Positions 5,257 through 5,893 of a DNA stretch of 5,893 nucleotides are shown here, piece by piece (positions within the stretch are counted from its first letter, which is position 1; every line of letters begins with the position of its first letter). The translations under genes and the position numbers were made by a program. The notes beneath the pieces are model-generated. The model was not told the origin of the DNA. It made no database searches and saw only the letters and a program-made list of their open reading frames with translations. The stretch comes from Treponema sp. (lineage in GTDB: Bacteria > Spirochaetota > Spirochaetia > Treponematales > Breznakiellaceae), in NCBI GenBank assembly GCA_031258505.1, contig JAIRMT010000176.1, positions 1 through 5,893 on the forward strand. The letters run 5' to 3'.

Positions 5257-5893
5257 GATAAATCCGATTTCATATCCCAGGGAAACAGTTGGAATGAAAT
5301 CAGCAACGAAAAAATCAGTGCGGGAATGGGAATACACCTGTTGTGTTCCTTTGCCGTCACTGATACTCGTGTTGCCGAAGTCGGTGTACCATCGCGCCTC
5401 AATAACGAGCGCACCGGGACCAAGTTTAAAGCCAAAGGCTGCTCCGGCTATCCATCCAAGCGGGGTTGAGTAGTCATAGTAAGCCTTTTCGCCGATTGCC
5501 GGGGCGTATTCCATTTGTTCTAGGGGAACTGTATAGTAGCCGCCGCCGAAGAATGAAAGCAAAATACCGCCCGGGCGGAAGGTGAGCTTGAGCAGCGCGG
5601 GTATTTTGATTGAGAGGGATGTGAAAGAAGCAATGGGCTTTGTCGAAGCGGCGTTGGGGTCAAAATACTCGACTTGATCCCGCGTAATGGCGGCCCCTGT
5701 CTGTAGCGCGAGCCAACTGAATATCTGAAAGCTCAGGTACGCGCCGGCCTCAAAGGTGAGCGCGGGATTGGTCTCAAACGCGCCTTCTACGTCAAAGTCT
5801 TCGGCAAGGGTGTAGGTTCGATTATACGCCATCCCGCCGCGCAGTCCAAAAAATAACCAGTTGCTTTTCCAGCCGTATCTTTGCTCCCACAGG
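5245..5893 (-). CDS. Outer-membrane beta-barrel protein, 3' part (5' end outside the window)
   Basis: The open frame continues without a stop to the window edge, so the 215 visible residues are the C-terminal part only. The in-frame ATG at 5832 (reading MAYNRTY) is probably internal: the residues before it, such as WLFFGLRGG, continue the same strand pattern and no SD precedes it. The chain shows alternating polar and hydrophobic strands rich in aromatic residues and glycine, separated by turns: TFEAGAYLSFQIFSWLALQ, LLSFFGGGYYTVPL, GWIAGAAFGFKLGPGALVI, and FIPTVSLGYEIGF at the end. This is typical of small outer-membrane barrels of spirochaetes and Bacteroidetes. The usual terminal aromatic (Phe) is followed by Ile-Arg-Arg-Lys, because those last codons double as the next gene's SD. 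The exact family and role are unknown; coupling to the lipoprotein suggests a joint envelope function. Confidence 0.75.
   Translation of the reverse strand, partial: LWEQRYGWKSNWLFFGLRGGMAYNRTYTLAEDFDVEGAFETNPALTFEAGAYLSFQIFSWLALQTGAAITRDQVEYFDPNAASTKPIASFTSLSIKIPALLKLTFRPGGILLSFFGGGYYTVPLEQMEYAPAIGEKAYYDYSTPLGWIAGAAFGFKLGPGALVIEARWYTDFGNTSISDGKGTQQVYSHSRTDFFVADFIPTVSLGYEIGFIRRK

Noticed and set aside
5245..5832. Complete 195-residue protein starting at 5832
   Set aside because: The frame stays open to the window edge and the residues upstream of this ATG continue the barrel pattern, so the gene is truncated by the window.

Overview
This looks like a piece of spirochaete chromosome, most likely a Treponema with roughly balanced GC such as those of termite guts. 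The reasons are an EF-P of the spirochaete type (from memory, close to the T. pallidum form), a lipoprotein with a relaxed lipobox and serine-rich, glycine-rich beta-helix repeats, and a linked outer-membrane beta-barrel gene. This assignment is inference from protein style, not from a search.

Layout: bases 1-338 hold no gene. They contain a degenerate tandem repeat array (period about 49 bp), a perfect 9-bp hairpin, a long imperfect hairpin of about 78 nt, and a candidate promoter. Bases 339-2182 (+) form a two-gene unit, efp and a class I SAM-dependent methyltransferase, 8 bp apart. Bases 2216-3709 (-) encode a PutP-type sodium/proline symporter that converges on the methyltransferase with only 33 bp between the stops. 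Bases 3710-3985 are an intergenic stretch carrying the putP promoter, two pairs of short direct repeats and a GC-rich stem-loop. Bases 3986-5893 (-) hold a beta-helix repeat lipoprotein and, upstream of it, the 3' part of an outer-membrane beta-barrel gene. That gene's stop overlaps the lipoprotein start as TAATG, and the barrel gene runs off the window edge.

How it fits together: the plus-strand pair belongs to translation (EF-P relieves ribosome stalling; the methyltransferase probably acts on RNA or a translation protein). The minus-strand genes belong to the cell envelope: sodium-driven proline uptake, and a translationally coupled barrel/lipoprotein pair that may work together at the outer membrane.

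The most unusual points are the structured leader ahead of efp, the methyltransferase with a catalytic N-terminal and apparently degenerate C-terminal domain, the in-frame repeat array of the lipoprotein with serine tracts encoded by a slippage-prone triplet repeat, and the SD sequence of the lipoprotein being the last codons of the barrel gene. I see no clear new defence or mobile system here.
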